From assembly GCA_023427575.1 (NCBI GenBank), contig JAEZAY010000384.1, positions 1 to 10,546 on the forward strand: a DNA stretch of 10,546 bases, in the 5' to 3' direction. Every line of letters starts with the position of its first letter. Within the stretch, counting starts at the first letter, position 1. The position numbers and the translations under genes are program-made. The notes beneath the pieces are model-generated. The model was not told the origin of the DNA. It searched no databases and worked only from the letters and a program-made list of their open reading frames with translations. Of this stretch, positions 1 through 7,316 are shown piece by piece. The stretch comes from Bacteroidota bacterium. GTDB lineage: Bacteria; Bacteroidota; Bacteroidia; Chitinophagales; Chitinophagaceae.

Positions 1-1914
1 GCCCAGGCTGGTGCGGTAAAATGTATTTTCCAGAAACTTTTCCAGGTAGGCAAAACGCAGCCGAAGCGAGATCTCCGAACTGATAAGATCGGTGGCTTTC
101 CCCCCGTTATTAAAAAGTTCCTTCGAAGGCAGGTTCAGCAGCGGATCGTAGCGTTTGTTCAATCCCGTTATAGTAGCCGATAGGCCCATATCGTTTGAAT
201 GAAGGTATTCGACTTTCTTTTCGTCGACCTGTAAAAATTTTATGGGAACGCCTGTTTTCCGGATGGCTAATGCAAATATGTTATCCTGGCTGATCTCATC
301 ATAATAGGTTTGCCCATAGTCGATATCTTTCGTGTATGAGGCATAAAGATGCACCCTCGGGTTTTTATTAAAAAGATACATCCCGTCCAGTTTATGTTTG
401 AACTTTTGATCGCCAAACCCATATGCCAGGTAGCCGTGAAGAATAAGCTTTTTGTTAAAATAGCGGTTGGTGCCCAGGTCGAAGCGAACCCGCCATTTTT
501 CAAGGGCATTATAGGTTACCCAGTTATACCAGGGTCCGATTTCATAATTGCCGATTCTTTTATACCCGGTTCCAATGAAATTCAGCCAGCTGGTATATTT
601 CTGGAATACCGGCATTTTTAGCAGCGTGTCGATCATCTTGTAAACGGCCTGCTCGTTTTTGCTCAGATCTTCATGGCGGATTGTATCCCAGAAAGCATCC
701 GTTTTGCTGTTTGCGTCCTGCGGTAAAATCAGCTCTTCCATTTTCCGGTTTTTGGCCAGTTCAGCGGAGACCACCTGCCTGTTTACGAGAATGTTCTTAT
801 AGGTGGTGGTTTTGCGTCCAACGAAAGACAGATTGGTATTGCCTAACGGTGCAATATCAATTACAAATTTATCTTTTGAGAGAAACCAGGTGCTGTCGTC
901 AATCAGCGCATACTCCTGGATCAGACTCAGCTTATCAACAAAATTTATATTGGCATCCTTATTTAGCCATAGATTCATTTTCTGGATTGCGAAGGTAGAA
1001 TCGTGAACCCAGCAATCACCTTCAAATGTGTTTTCGCCCGGCCTTTTTGGAGAAAATACCAAATGAAACAATCTTTTGCCGCCGACAAACTGAGTATCGG
1101 TTACACTATACCGGTAGTAGGCATCGCCGTTATCGCTTATAGGGCTTACAAACTGTTTATCGAATACAGGAATAAAATTGGAATAGAGGTTTATAACCTG
1201 GTCCATGCCGCCCAGCAGTTTTGAAACACTCTCATTGTTTACACCAATTGTTTTACTGCCCTTAAAAACCTCGCGACGCTTGAGCGGCGCTTTCTGATAG
1301 TAATAGTCCGAAATCGTTTCAGTCAGATATACGGGAAGTATGGACGCACCTTCTGAACTGTCAACATTATTAAAGATAAACCTGAAAGGCCGCATAAGCC
1401 GCAGTTCTTTCCATTTGTCTTTATTGATGTTCTTCAGATCCAACTCCAGTTTGTTATAAAGCTCGTACGAAAAATTTTCAAACCGGTACCGGTCATTGTA
1501 TGGTTTGCGCCGTACAATTCTTCGCCACATCAGCAGGCCCCGGTCGATCTTTCGCTTCACAACCACTTCCTGCGCGTACTTGCCCCTTTCCAGCGGGATC
1601 ACTAAATGCAGCTGGTTTTCTTTTATATAACTGCGAAGGGCAGAATCGAAAGCAAGGTAATAATCCTGGTAGCCTACATAGGTCACCAGCAGCGTATCAT
1701 CAGGGCGGTTATCGAGGCTCAGACGGAAATTTCCGAGCGAGTCGCTGAGAATGCCGATGCCCGATCTCAGAAATTGAACGGAAGCAAATGGAATGCGTTC
1801 TTCGCTATGGCCATCCTTAATTATTCCTGAAATAATAAAAGGCTGACTCAAAATATCCGTGGAGATAAGTATAAAAAGAAAGAACAGTATTGGATTCAGG
1901 ATCGGCAACTTCAT
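1..1914 (-). CDS. DUF5686 outer-membrane protein with carboxypeptidase-regulatory-like N-terminal domain (partial, 3' end outside window)
   Basis: The frame is open from an ATG at 1914 to the left edge, giving 638 codons with no stop, so the C-terminus is missing. Residues 1-24 form a signal peptide (a hydrophobic stretch starting FFLFIL, ending near LSQ). Residues 27-118 resemble the carboxypeptidase-regulatory-like beta-sandwich common in Bacteroidota outer-membrane proteins (IIKDGHSEERIPFASV, later SDSLGNFRL and VTYVGYQ). The rest matches my memory of the DUF5686 family, including WVHDSTFAIQKMNLWLNKDA, a NFIGTGYKRIGNYEIGPWY stretch and ISLRLRFAYLEKFLENTFYR near the window edge. Family members are usually over 800 residues and are predicted to end in an Omp85-like barrel; that part would lie outside. 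Its substrate is unknown. It diverges from the membrane-protein/regulator operon across about 118 bases. No Shine-Dalgarno sequence is visible, which is normal for Bacteroidota. The family call is good; the function is not known. Confidence 0.88.
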   Translation of the reverse strand, partial: MKLPILNPILFFLFILISTDILSQPFIISGIIKDGHSEERIPFASVQFLRSGIGILSDSLGNFRLSLDNRPDDTLLVTYVGYQDYYLAFDSALRSYIKENQLHLVIPLERGKYAQEVVVKRKIDRGLLMWRRIVRRKPYNDRYRFENFSYELYNKLELDLKNINKDKWKELRLMRPFRFIFNNVDSSEGASILPVYLTETISDYYYQKAPLKRREVFKGSKTIGVNNESVSKLLGGMDQVINLYSNFIPVFDKQFVSPISDNGDAYYRYSVTDTQFVGGKRLFHLVFSPKRPGENTFEGDCWVHDSTFAIQKMNLWLNKDANINFVDKLSLIQEYALIDDSTWFLSKDKFVIDIAPLGNTNLSFVGRKTTTYKNILVNRQVVSAELAKNRKMEELILPQDANSKTDAFWDTIRHEDLSKNEQAVYKMIDTLLKMPVFQKYTSWLNFIGTGYKRIGNYEIGPWYNWVTYNALEKWRVRFDLGTNRYFNKKLILHGYLAYGFGDQKFKHKLDGMYLFNKNPRVHLYASYTKDIDYGQTYYDEISQDNIFALAIRKTGVPIKFLQVDEKKVEYLHSNDMGLSATITGLNKRYDPLLNLPSKELFNNGGKATDLISSEISLRLRFAYLEKFLENTFYRTSLG

Positions 1915-1930
1915 CACAGGTGAATAAAGG

Positions 1931-1938
1931 CGAATTTA
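1931..1938 (-). promoter_or_regulatory. Weak candidate -7 box for the DUF5686 gene
   Basis: On the minus strand this reads TAAATTCG, one mismatch from the Bacteroidota -7 consensus TAnnTTTG, and lies 16 bases upstream of the ATG at 1914. I found no convincing TTTG element 19-21 bases further upstream, so this is only a tentative site. Confidence 0.25.
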
Positions 1939-1982
1939 CGATAACTGGAAGCTGAACTCCCTGTTAAATTTTCTTGAACGGT

Positions 1983-2014
1983 TTTGGAACAACCAGAAAC
2001 ATTCCTTTACTTTG
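1983..2014 (+). promoter_or_regulatory. Bacteroidota-type promoter for the membrane-protein/regulator operon
   Basis: A TTTG at 1983-1986 and TACTTTG at 2008-2014 match the Bacteroidota sigma-factor consensus (-33 TTTG, -7 TAnnTTTG) with a 21-base spacer, within the known range. The predicted start of transcription is around 2020, leaving a leader of only about 12 bases before the ATG at 2033. This also argues against translation from the in-frame TTG at 2012, which lies inside the -7 box. Confidence 0.65.
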
Positions 2015-2032
2015 CATTTCAAAGTGCTTTAT

Positions 2033-2647
2033 ATGAACGAGAACACGTCTTCGCTGGAAACCCTTCAGGATATCAGAAAGATTATGGACCGGTCTTCGCG
2101 GTTTATATCGCTCAGCGGTTTCAGTGGCGTTTTTGCGGGGGTTTTTGCCTTGATCGCCTGCTATCTGGCATACCATGCCATTGAAGAATATTATGTACGG
2201 TTTCCATTTGATAATGGAAGCATTGCCGAGTACAGGGCCCTGGTCCTAAACCTGGTTTTTATCGCCCTTGGTTTGCTGGTGGCCGCTTTCGCGCAGGCTT
2301 TTTATTTTACCTGGAGGAAGAGCGGTAAAGACAGGGTTTCATTCTGGAATGCCAGCTCCAAGCGATTGCTGATCAATCTTTTTATTCCCGTTGCCGCCGG
2401 CGCCGTATTGGTATTGGGAATGTTGTTCAACGGGTCCTGGCAGTTTGTGGTGCCTGCCAGCCTTCTTTTCTATGGCCTGGGACTGATCAACGCTTCAAAA
2501 TTTACAATCAATGATATCCGCAATCTTGGCTATCTGGAACTTATCACCGGGTCGGTTAGCGTTTTTTTTTCCAGAATCGGGGCTCTGGTTTTGGGCTTTT
2601 GGCTTTGGAATTCTGCATATTGTTTATGGCATTCTGATGTGGTCTAA
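2033..2647 (+). CDS. Polytopic membrane protein of unknown function, frameshifted near its C-terminus
   Basis: As read, this is a 204-residue protein starting at the ATG at 2033; an in-frame TTG at 2012 lies inside the promoter and is rejected. A short soluble N-terminus (MNENTSSLETLQDIRKIMDR) is followed by likely membrane helices at about residues 25-48, 69-92, 112-131, 136-153 and 165-180. From residue 180 the frame looks wrong, ending RIGALVLGFWLWNSAYCLW. Skipping one T of the T9 run at 2562-2570 instead gives FFPESGLWFWAFGFGILHIV and then YGILMWSKYER with a stop at 2658-2660, a natural sixth helix and 208 residues in all. That stop overlaps the ATG of the next gene as ATGA. I recognise the pattern as a Bacteroidota membrane protein found beside a winged-helix regulator, but know no function for it. 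The regulator downstream suggests a sensing or self-regulated membrane role, which is inference. Confidence 0.85.
   Translation: MNENTSSLETLQDIRKIMDRSSRFISLSGFSGVFAGVFALIACYLAYHAIEEYYVRFPFDNGSIAEYRALVLNLVFIALGLLVAAFAQAFYFTWRKSGKDRVSFWNASSKRLLINLFIPVAAGAVLVLGMLFNGSWQFVVPASLLFYGLGLINASKFTINDIRNLGYLELITGSVSVFFSRIGALVLGFWLWNSAYCLWHSDVV
2562..2570 (+). other. T9 homopolymer at the frameshift point
   Basis: Nine T in a row separate the first 178 or so codons from a different downstream frame that encodes the expected last helix. With eight T the gene would read through to 2660. The run could reflect a sequencing or assembly error, a real or phase-variable mutation, or a site of transcriptional slippage; the sequence alone cannot separate these. 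Confidence 0.75.
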
Positions 2648-2656
2648 ATACGAAAG

Positions 2657-2956
2657 ATGAAAAATCCGATTCAAAATCTGAATAAAATATTCGACAGCCG
2701 GATTCGCCTGGGGGTAATGAGCAGTTTAATGGTGAACGAAGAAGTTTCCTTCAACGAATTGAAACAGATCCTTGACCTGACCGATGGCAACCTGGCATCA
2801 CATTTAACCAATCTCGAAGAAAATGGCTTTATTAAAGTGCATAAGGGCTTTATTGGGCGGAAAACAAATACCACTTATACGATCACGCGGAACGGTGAAT
2901 GGGCGTTCAAGGAACATTTGCAAGCTCTTGAAAACATGATTAAGGGGGTGAAATAA
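2657..2956 (+). CDS. Winged-helix transcriptional regulator (HTH_34-like)
   Basis: A 99-residue protein that is almost entirely one winged-helix DNA-binding domain. Residues 5-25 (IQNLNKIFDSRIRLGVMSSL) form the first helix, 31-39 the second, and 42-59 (TDGNLASHLTNLEENGFI) the recognition helix. Residues 60-76 (KVHKGFIGRKTNTTYTI) form the wing, and the C-terminal helix 80-97 probably dimerises. This matches the compact ArsR/MarR-related regulators of Bacteroidota. No metal-binding cysteines are present, so it is not a typical metal-sensing ArsR. The ATG is the A of an ATGA overlap with the restored stop of the membrane-protein gene, so the two are probably co-transcribed and translationally coupled. 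It plausibly regulates its own operon; no operator palindrome was identified. Confidence 0.9.
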   Translation: MKNPIQNLNKIFDSRIRLGVMSSLMVNEEVSFNELKQILDLTDGNLASHLTNLEENGFIKVHKGFIGRKTNTTYTITRNGEWAFKEHLQALENMIKGVK

Positions 2957-2978
2957 AAATTTACCCAATGCTTCATAA

Positions 2979-3016
2979 AAAAGGGAGAGCCTGCAATTAC
3001 TGCTGCTCTCCCTTTT
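2979..3016. terminator. Bidirectional intrinsic terminator between convergent genes
   Basis: AAAAGGGAGAGC (2979-2990) and GCTCTCCCTTTT (3005-3016) form a perfect 12-base-pair stem around a 14-base loop. The stem has a GC-rich core flanked by A on one side and T on the other, so it provides a U tract in either direction. It sits between the regulator ending at 2956 and the convergent Omp85-like gene ending at 3062, and probably ends both transcripts. Confidence 0.85.
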
Positions 3017-3061
3017 ATCTGAATACGGTTTATTATTTTCAGAAGTCCTTCCTAAACAACT

Positions 3062-6000
3062 TTAAAAGTCGACGCCCATTGCAAAATGCAGCAATGGTTT
3101 ACCTCTGAAAAATCCATTCATTTCCCATCCCGCGTCGAGTCGCAGGAAATAACCCAGCAGGGTACTTCTCACTCCAAATCCATAACCCCCGGCAAAAGGG
3201 CCGATCCCTCCCGATTTTAAACGTACAACTACATTATTCCCGAGGTCAGGGTAAACCAGCTCGGGCCTTTTCAGGGCATTGTATTTTCCGTTCCAGGCTG
3301 TTCCGAGATCGATAAACTGAGTCAACTGGAAATTCCGCAAAAAAGCATTGTTAATGGGCTTATTAAATAAAGTTGAAAATAATGGAAACCGCAATTCGCT
3401 GTTCAGTATAACCGCGTTATTTCCATTGGAAGTATTTTGCCGGAATCCGCGAAGGTTTACAGCCAGCGACTGAAAAGCATAGTCTCGGTCTTGCGGTTGC
3501 GGCTCCCGATTGAACTTTGGAAACATCCAGGAATCCACTCCGCCGAGATAGTAAATGATCTTTTGATTTCCCCATGAAAAATCGGCTGCTGCCCGTCCCG
3601 CCCAGACAAAGTTGCGGAAGATCGGGTAGTAATAACGGGCATCCACACCCGAATTAAAGCTTAGTTGCCCGGGTTTGTAATTGCTGTTGGCCGCATCCAC
3701 TTTATTGATCTGCGAGTTGATATCCACATATAATTTGAACCGCAGTCCATTCATGATATTCATTGCTTTCTGGATCGTATTGTCATGAACGTATTCGATT
3801 CTTGTAAGCGCAAAAGTCTGCTTATTAAAATCGGGAGCTTTCAGCGTAGCCGAATCCGCAAAAAGATCGCCCCTTACAACAATTTTATCAGTACGGATCC
3901 CGGCGGAAATCCGGAGACTTCTTACCCGGTCGAAGGGATATTTAATCACCGCCTGATATAAATTGGTAAACATCTTGCCTTCAAAACGCTGAGTGGTTCC
4001 ATTAATTCCCTGCACATCGCCGATCTGGGTTTTGCGATAATAGACCAGCGAATAATCGATCCGGCGTTTCAGGTAATCGGCCCGGGCCAGCCATTCGCCG
4101 CCGCCATCAAATAAGGATTGATTAACGGGAACAAATACGTTTGCGCCGCCCAGTCCGCCACCGCCTCCAAAAGAGGTGCCGGTTCCGATGCCGCTGATCA
4201 GCGGTAAGCGAATCGCGCCGGTAAATCGAATATCTTCAAACAGATCGAATACGGAAGCTTTCAGCATTCCATTAAAGGCGCCGCCACCACTTTGAAGTGT
4301 GATCGGTAAAGCGCCGGTAAAAGGTTCGTACCGGTTCACCAGTACATCATTATTAAATGCGCCGGAAAAATTATCGGCGGCAAACTTCAGTTTATAGTCG
4401 AAAAGTTTTGCCCGGTGCAAACTGGTTTCTACAGCGGGTTCGGCCCGCGGCGATACCAGGCCGGGAGCCGTCCTGCTGCTTGTATCATCGTCGAATTCAG
4501 TTTCAAACGCATCCCTGCCCGGACGTTCGAGGCTGTCGGCCCCCGGCAGGTTCGATCTGAATTCGATGGACTCGCCTTCCGCCAATTGCTTTTGTAATAT
4601 GGTTTTTCGTCTGTATTCGGTTGGTTTTGGATTTACATTTCTCCGTCTTAAAGCGGTTTCATCCACTTTAAGTTTATAAAGAAATTTAAGGTTTCCTTCC
4701 TGTCTGACTTCCGAAACCTGGCCCCCATCACCGGCCACTTTTGTTTCCAGCAGTCCGCTTTGGTAATTGGTGATAGGAAACACATAAGCCGAATCATTGG
4801 TGATGGAAAATACAAACATGGAATCCGGCTCCTGTTTGTTGTAATTCCGCAGGGTACTATCGATTTCCAGATCGCTGGGGTTACGCAATAGTTCTTCGCC
4901 AATAACATAAACCGTGTCGAGACCCGCCCTCCTTGTGGAGAAAAAACCCGCAAACCGGTTTGAAACTCCATATTCATCACTGATAAACGTAAAATGCGAT
5001 GTATTGTACTGAACGGGGAACCGGGCATTTCCGTGCTGCATGTTGCTGAGCTGCGTAATCTGCCTGAATTCGCTTTTATTAAAGTTGTCTGCCAGAAAAA
5101 TATTAAACTTCGCGGCTGGCATACCGGTATCTTTTCCAACAGCGGTAGAAGAAGGGCGATTTGAGGAAAAAATGATTCCGCTTTTATTCGGGAACGACAC
5201 GAAGGAAGCATCCAGGTCAGCATAGGAATCGTTGGTTACCTGCTCAAAACTGTCTTCTTCGATCTTATATACAAAAATATCCGACTGCCCGTTTTTAACG
5301 GCGCTGATCAACAGGGTGTTTGCATCCAGCATAAACTTCATATCCTGGATCTGTTCAAAATGCGGGATCGCCTGCTTCACTGTTTTATATCTTGATACCA
5401 GATCATAAACAAACAATCGAACTTCGCCTTTATCCCAGTAAACGCAGGCCAGCCGGCTGCCCTTTCCGTCCCATGCCAGTAAGGGGTAATTCGGGTTTAC
5501 TTCATTTTCGTTCGTACGAATACCATTCTTCAGCAATACTTTTTTATCAACCAGGTTTTCGTACAAAACCACATTGTATTTTCCTTTGATGTATTCAACA
5601 ACGGCATAAGTCTGGCTGCGGGGCGCCGGGTTTGGTGTAAAACGGATAAAGTCTTTATCTTTTTTTGTTTCCTCCACAATTGAAATGGTGCCCTTGGGAA
5701 AATTGCGGCGGCCCCGGATATCCTTATAATACATCTCTTCATTTTCCGTCATAAAATCCCGCAGCAGTTCCTTAAACTTTTTTTTCGCGATCCGGTTCGA
5801 AGCGCTGTTGAGATTTCGGTACACCCTGGCCAGGTATAAAAAATAAGTAACATTTTCCCGTTTATATTTTTGGGCGATATAATACCAGAAAGCATGACCC
5901 GCCAGCAAGGGCTTTTCAAAAGCCAACTGATAAAAGTTTTTATAAGTGCCGGAAAGCAGCGCCGACTTTAACTGGTCATCGAGCTGGGTGTTCCATTCTT

Positions 6001-6565
6001 CGGCAACATAATCTACATAGCCGTCTGTTAACCACTTCGGAAGATCGAGCAGGGCCTGATTGGCAGCAAATTCGCCCAGGTCATCGCCGAACAGAACGTT
6101 GTCAACCAAAATCCGGGCAATGCCCTGGCGAACCTGGCGCCGGAGGTTTTCATGATTACCATCAAAGTAGATGATCATCTTGTTGTTGACCAGTTTGGTG
6201 ATCCCGCCGGTTGTCTGCCAGTCGAGGTTCAGGCCGATATTCGACTGCTCCAGCTCATTAAAATGATTGTAGATAACAATGTTCGCGCGACGCTGTAAGC
6301 CATATTCGACAAAACGTTCGATCTGCGGAAGTTCTTCTTCGGCTAATTGCAAAACATAGTTGGCAATGGTTTGGCCGTTTTCGTAGATGTAAGTATTAAA
6401 ATTGGGCGTTTGATAATATTGCCATTTGAATTTCCGAAACTGCACCCGGTTTTTTCCAAACTCTACAGTATTTACCTGGGCTACGGATTCCTGACTCATC
6501 ATCACAACGGCAAAAAATAAAAGGAAAAAGCCTTTTGCCTTTGACATAAACGGGTGAAATTGCAT
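3062..6565 (-). CDS. Exported three-part outer-membrane protein: peptidase-like domain, TolB/PD40-like propeller, Omp85-like barrel
   Basis: The protein has 1167 residues. A signal peptide occupies residues 1-30 (cleavage near SVAQ); an alternative start at Met7 (6547) gives a cleaner signal peptide. Residues 45-290 resemble the peptidase MA-like gluzincin fold (LPKWLTDGYVDYVAEEW at 175-191), but no HExxH zinc motif is visible. Residues 318-545 hold four or five PD40/TolB-like propeller blades, for example LLAWDGKGSRLACVYWDKG (362-380), FMLDANTLLISAVKNGQSDI (411-430) and GIIFSSNRPSS (463-473). Residues 570-720 form a charged linker. Residues 725-1167 form a beta-barrel with Omp85/BamA hallmarks: YYLGGVDS (1005-1012), NLRGF with the LRGF loop motif (1037-1041), NSELRFPLF, and a terminal phenylalanine (GVDF) as expected for outer-membrane insertion. 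No POTRA domains are seen. It probably sits in the outer membrane with the propeller in the periplasm or at the surface; its substrate is unknown. Confidence 0.85.
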   Translation of the reverse strand: MQFHPFMSKAKGFFLLFFAVVMMSQESVAQVNTVEFGKNRVQFRKFKWQYYQTPNFNTYIYENGQTIANYVLQLAEEELPQIERFVEYGLQRRANIVIYNHFNELEQSNIGLNLDWQTTGGITKLVNNKMIIYFDGNHENLRRQVRQGIARILVDNVLFGDDLGEFAANQALLDLPKWLTDGYVDYVAEEWNTQLDDQLKSALLSGTYKNFYQLAFEKPLLAGHAFWYYIAQKYKRENVTYFLYLARVYRNLNSASNRIAKKKFKELLRDFMTENEEMYYKDIRGRRNFPKGTISIVEETKKDKDFIRFTPNPAPRSQTYAVVEYIKGKYNVVLYENLVDKKVLLKNGIRTNENEVNPNYPLLAWDGKGSRLACVYWDKGEVRLFVYDLVSRYKTVKQAIPHFEQIQDMKFMLDANTLLISAVKNGQSDIFVYKIEEDSFEQVTNDSYADLDASFVSFPNKSGIIFSSNRPSSTAVGKDTGMPAAKFNIFLADNFNKSEFRQITQLSNMQHGNARFPVQYNTSHFTFISDEYGVSNRFAGFFSTRRAGLDTVYVIGEELLRNPSDLEIDSTLRNYNKQEPDSMFVFSITNDSAYVFPITNYQSGLLETKVAGDGGQVSEVRQEGNLKFLYKLKVDETALRRRNVNPKPTEYRRKTILQKQLAEGESIEFRSNLPGADSLERPGRDAFETEFDDDTSSRTAPGLVSPRAEPAVETSLHRAKLFDYKLKFAADNFSGAFNNDVLVNRYEPFTGALPITLQSGGGAFNGMLKASVFDLFEDIRFTGAIRLPLISGIGTGTSFGGGGGLGGANVFVPVNQSLFDGGGEWLARADYLKRRIDYSLVYYRKTQIGDVQGINGTTQRFEGKMFTNLYQAVIKYPFDRVRSLRISAGIRTDKIVVRGDLFADSATLKAPDFNKQTFALTRIEYVHDNTIQKAMNIMNGLRFKLYVDINSQINKVDAANSNYKPGQLSFNSGVDARYYYPIFRNFVWAGRAAADFSWGNQKIIYYLGGVDSWMFPKFNREPQPQDRDYAFQSLAVNLRGFRQNTSNGNNAVILNSELRFPLFSTLFNKPINNAFLRNFQLTQFIDLGTAWNGKYNALKRPELVYPDLGNNVVVRLKSGGIGPFAGGYGFGVRSTLLGYFLRLDAGWEMNGFFRGKPLLHFAMGVDF

Positions 6566-6639
6566 ATCCTGTCGTTAAGTTTTTAAAGTTATAACAATCC
6601 GGATTATTCGGGAAATTTCAATTCACCTCAAGCCTTTGT

Positions 6640-7287
6640 ATGATCACAGTAAAAATGTTTACATTCAGTCCGCTTCAGGAAAATACCTATGTTCTTTACA
6701 ACGAACATAAAGAATGCTGCATCATCGATCCTGGTTGTTATAATTATAATGAACGTAAGGAGCTTAAAGATTTTATAACCGGGTCGGGTTTGCTGCCTAA
6801 ATATTTGTTAAATACCCATTGCCATCTGGATCATATTTTCGGTAACCGCTTTGTTGCCGATACTTTCCAACTTGAACTGTATCTGCATCCGCTGGAAGAA
6901 AAAGTTCTTTCATTCGGGCCCGCTACCGCCCAGCTCTGGGGCCTTCCCTTTGAACCCTATGAAGGGAAAACCCATTTCCTTTCGGAAAACGATCTCATCC
7001 GGCTTGGCGAAGATGAGTTCTCCATTCTGTTTACTCCCGGGCATTCACCTGGAAGTATTTGCTTTTACAATGAAAAACAATCGTTCCTGATGGGCGGCGA
7101 TGTACTTTTCCAGCGCAGCATTGGCCGTACGGATCTTCCCGGCGGAAGCCACGAAACGCTGCTGAACAGCATCCGAACCAGGCTGTTTACTCTTCCCGAT
7201 CCGGTAACAGTCTATCCCGGACATGGCCCGGCCACTACAATCGGTGCGGAAAAAAAATCCAATCCTTTTCTGAACGGCGAGATATAA
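6640..7287 (+). CDS. Metallo-beta-lactamase-fold hydrolase, glyoxalase II-like (YcbL/GloC type)
   Basis: A 215-residue cytoplasmic protein without a signal peptide. The metal-binding motif THCHLDH at 59-65 supplies His60, His62, Asp64 and His65. The other expected ligands are His135 in FTPGHSPGS, Asp154 in MGGD and His195 in VYPGHGP. The segments QENTYVLY, IIDPGC, SIGRTDLPGGS and GPATTIGAEKKSNPFL are typical of the short glyoxalase II-like group, which lacks the C-terminal helical domain of classical GloB. The known activity of that group is thioester hydrolysis, such as S-D-lactoylglutathione; the substrate here is not shown, and Bacteroidota often use other thiols. It is transcribed divergently from the Omp85-like gene across 74 bases and converges on the flippase gene with a 29-base gap. 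Met1 and Met6 are both possible starts; Met1 gives the usual N-terminus. Confidence 0.92.
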   Translation: MITVKMFTFSPLQENTYVLYNEHKECCIIDPGCYNYNERKELKDFITGSGLLPKYLLNTHCHLDHIFGNRFVADTFQLELYLHPLEEKVLSFGPATAQLWGLPFEPYEGKTHFLSENDLIRLGEDEFSILFTPGHSPGSICFYNEKQSFLMGGDVLFQRSIGRTDLPGGSHETLLNSIRTRLFTLPDPVTVYPGHGPATTIGAEKKSNPFLNGEI

Positions 7288-7316
7288 CGGTGATAAAAAT
7301 CCCGGATCACTCTACA

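Noticed and set aside
681..998. Plus-strand open frame of 105 codons
   Set aside because: It lies antisense inside the DUF5686 gene, has no recognisable domain and a cysteine/arginine-rich composition typical of a shadow frame.
2012..2032. TTG start giving a seven-residue longer membrane protein
   Set aside because: The TTG lies within the promoter -7 box, upstream of the predicted transcription start, so the ATG at 2033 is preferred.
4648..5223. Minus-strand open frame of 191 codons
   Set aside because: It is an alternative frame of the large Omp85-like gene, which continues through this region with clear propeller and linker sequence.
6566..6639. Promoters in the divergent gap between the Omp85-like and hydrolase genes
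   Set aside because: TAACTTTA on the minus strand (6591-6584) is close to the -7 consensus, but no TTTG lies at the right distance, and nothing convincing was found on the plus strand.
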